From positions 499 to 64,498 of the forward strand of contig NZ_JAAFZT010000050.1 of assembly GCF_013336795.1 (NCBI RefSeq): a stretch of 64,000 bases of DNA, in the 5' to 3' direction. The notes beneath the pieces are model-generated. The model had not been told where the DNA came from and did no database searches. It was given only the letters and a program-made list of their open reading frames with translations. Positions 62,865 through 64,000 of the stretch are shown piece after piece. The position numbers and the translations under genes are program-made. Source of the DNA: Alteripontixanthobacter muriae. GTDB taxonomy: Bacteria > Pseudomonadota > Alphaproteobacteria > Sphingomonadales > Sphingomonadaceae. Every line of letters begins with the position of its first letter. Within the stretch, counting starts at the first letter, position 1.

Positions 62865-64000
62865 ATGAAGCTGAGCCGCCGCGGCGTTCTGGTCGGGGCG
62901 GCAGCGGGCGGGGGCCTGCTGCTCGCCTGGGGGTTGATGCCGCGCGAATATGGCTCGCCCTTGCCGACAGGCCCGGACGAGACGGCCTTCGGTGCCTGGC
63001 TGACGATTGCGCGCGACGGCATCGTGACCGTCGCGGTTCCACAGCTTGAGATGGGGCAGGGGGTCACCACCATCTTGCCGCAGATCGTCGCGGGAGAACT
63101 CGGGGCCGATTGGCGGCAGGTCGCCGCCGAACCGGTGCCGCCCAGCGGTGCCTATGCCAATATTCCGCTTGCCGCCGAATGGGCGCCCTTGTGGATGCCC
63201 GCCTTTCCCGGTCTTGCGGGCGAGCCGGACAATCTGATCGCGCAGCGCTACGCCCGCGCCAGCAGCTTCACCGCCACGGCCGCCGGGACGACGCTGGCTG
63301 CCTATGAACTGCCCGCGAGGGAAGCTGCCGCGACGGCTCGCGCCTTGCTGGCCATGGCCGCTGCCGAGCGGTGGGACATCCCCTGGGAGGAATGCCGGGT
63401 CGAAAATGGGTTCGTTCTCCACCAGAACCAGCGCGCGGCGTTCGGGGAACTGGCGGCGGAAGCGGCTCTGCTGGTTCCGCCCGATCCGCCGCCGCTGCGC
63501 CCGGAAGCGATGCAGGAGCGTCCATTCGCGGGCGCGGCAGGCGCTCCGCTCGACTTCCCGCGACTCGATCTGCCGGCCAAGGTCAGCGGGCAGTTCCTGT
63601 TCGCGGGCGATGTTCGCCTGCCCGGCATGGTGCATGCCGCGATCCGGCACGGCCCGCAGGGCGGGGCGGAATTGCTGCGCTTCGATGAAGGGGCCGCATC
63701 AACCGTTGCAGGGATGATCGGCGTGGTGCGCGGCCAGCACTGGCTCGCCGCCGTCGCGGAAAACTGGTGGGCGGCGGAACGGGCCATCGATGCGATGCAG
63801 CCAGTCTTCGCAGTCGCCAACCCCGTCGACAGCGTAGCGGTGGAAGTTGCGCTGGACGAGGCGCTGCGTAGCGGTTCGGCCACGCGAGTGGCGGAACGGG
63901 TCACCGACAGCGGGCTGGAACTGGTGGAAGGCGACGCTTTCGCCGAACCGGACATCGCCTTGCGTTACGATGTCGCGCCGGCGCTCCATGTGCCGCTGGA
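62865..64000 (+). CDS. Molybdopterin-binding dehydrogenase subunit (xanthine/aldehyde oxidase type), partial
   Basis: The frame is open to the window end, giving 378 residues of a larger protein (family about 700-770). It starts with a twin-arginine signal (KLSRRGVLVGAAAGGGLLLAW), so the folded enzyme is exported by Tat. The following LTIARDGIVTVAVPQLEMGQGV, IVAGELGADW and LPAKVSGQFLFAGDVRLPGMVHA are typical of IorB-like isoquinoline 1-oxidoreductase/aldehyde dehydrogenase large subunits that bind molybdopterin cytosine dinucleotide. ATG 62865 comes 2 bp after the mrp stop. The 2Fe-2S small subunit is not in the window. Confidence 0.88.
   Translation, partial: MKLSRRGVLVGAAAGGGLLLAWGLMPREYGSPLPTGPDETAFGAWLTIARDGIVTVAVPQLEMGQGVTTILPQIVAGELGADWRQVAAEPVPPSGAYANIPLAAEWAPLWMPAFPGLAGEPDNLIAQRYARASSFTATAAGTTLAAYELPAREAAATARALLAMAAAERWDIPWEECRVENGFVLHQNQRAAFGELAAEAALLVPPDPPPLRPEAMQERPFAGAAGAPLDFPRLDLPAKVSGQFLFAGDVRLPGMVHAAIRHGPQGGAELLRFDEGAASTVAGMIGVVRGQHWLAAVAENWWAAERAIDAMQPVFAVANPVDSVAVEVALDEALRSGSATRVAERVTDSGLELVEGDAFAEPDIALRYDVAPALHVPL

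Overview
The window looks like part of an alphaproteobacterial chromosome, most likely order Sphingomonadales and probably family Erythrobacteraceae. This is inferred from gene content (the ftsE-ftsX-YdcF-plsC-hisC-metX-metW order, a truncated CtrA-like regulator, the DUF3489-DUF2924-recombinase cassette) and from GC-rich codon use on the right. No rRNA or species marker is present. The left part (about 1-18 kb) is visibly poorer in GC than the right part (about 42-64 kb), and IS3-family remnants sit at its edge and near its right end, so it reads as an acquired island.

Region by region. (1) 1-15.2 kb: an IS3 remnant, then a PilZ protein and a leftward histidine kinase/receiver pair. Divergent from these is a tightly packed rightward run: HPt protein, outer-membrane-barrel-like protein, CHASE2 sensor with degenerate kinase module, receiver, a large protein with two PgsC/CapC-like membrane units, two poorly known envelope proteins, and a 1328-residue protein with a clear PgsB/CapB amide-ligase core. 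This is the most unusual locus in the window. I read it as a Gram-negative poly-gamma-glutamate-like (poly-amino-acid) synthesis and export system with its own phosphorelay. (2) 15.3-18 kb: a scar zone with a TonB-receptor tail, an IS3 fragment, a ctrA-like fragment and two small unknown genes. (3) 18-20.7 kb: DUF3489, DUF2924 and a large serine recombinase. (4) 20.8-25.2 kb: RNA repair, rtcB-rtcA divergent from rtcR, with a near-perfect sigma-54 promoter, followed by a histidine-kinase fragment with an internal stop. (5) 25.5-39 kb: EF-hand protein, formate/nitrite-type channel, receiver, broken AI-2E transporter, PfkB, P-type ATPase, HAD/trehalose-phosphatase fusion, GH65 phosphorylase, lactate permease and D-lactate dehydrogenase. 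This set resembles a low-oxygen or fermentative metabolic cluster. (6) 39.4-41.9 kb: a solitary GHKL ATPase with a probable C-terminal PD-(D/E)XK nuclease, next to the 3' end of tRNA-Leu(GAG). (7) 42-64 kb: core housekeeping genes for cell division, phospholipid acylation, histidine and methionine synthesis, formaldehyde/aldehyde metabolism, methionine-sulfoxide repair, peptidoglycan synthesis, envelope proteolysis (degP, hflC, hflK), Fe-S carrier mrp, and the start of a molybdopterin-binding dehydrogenase cut by the window edge.

In the left locus, the PgsB-like ligase and PgsC-like membrane protein would form the polymerase/exporter. The putative zinc hydrolase could trim or release the polymer and the barrel could serve the outer membrane. 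The kinase, receivers, HPt, CHASE2 pseudokinase and PilZ protein would tie production to signals. Gene identities rest on motifs read from the translations; the integrated function is inference.
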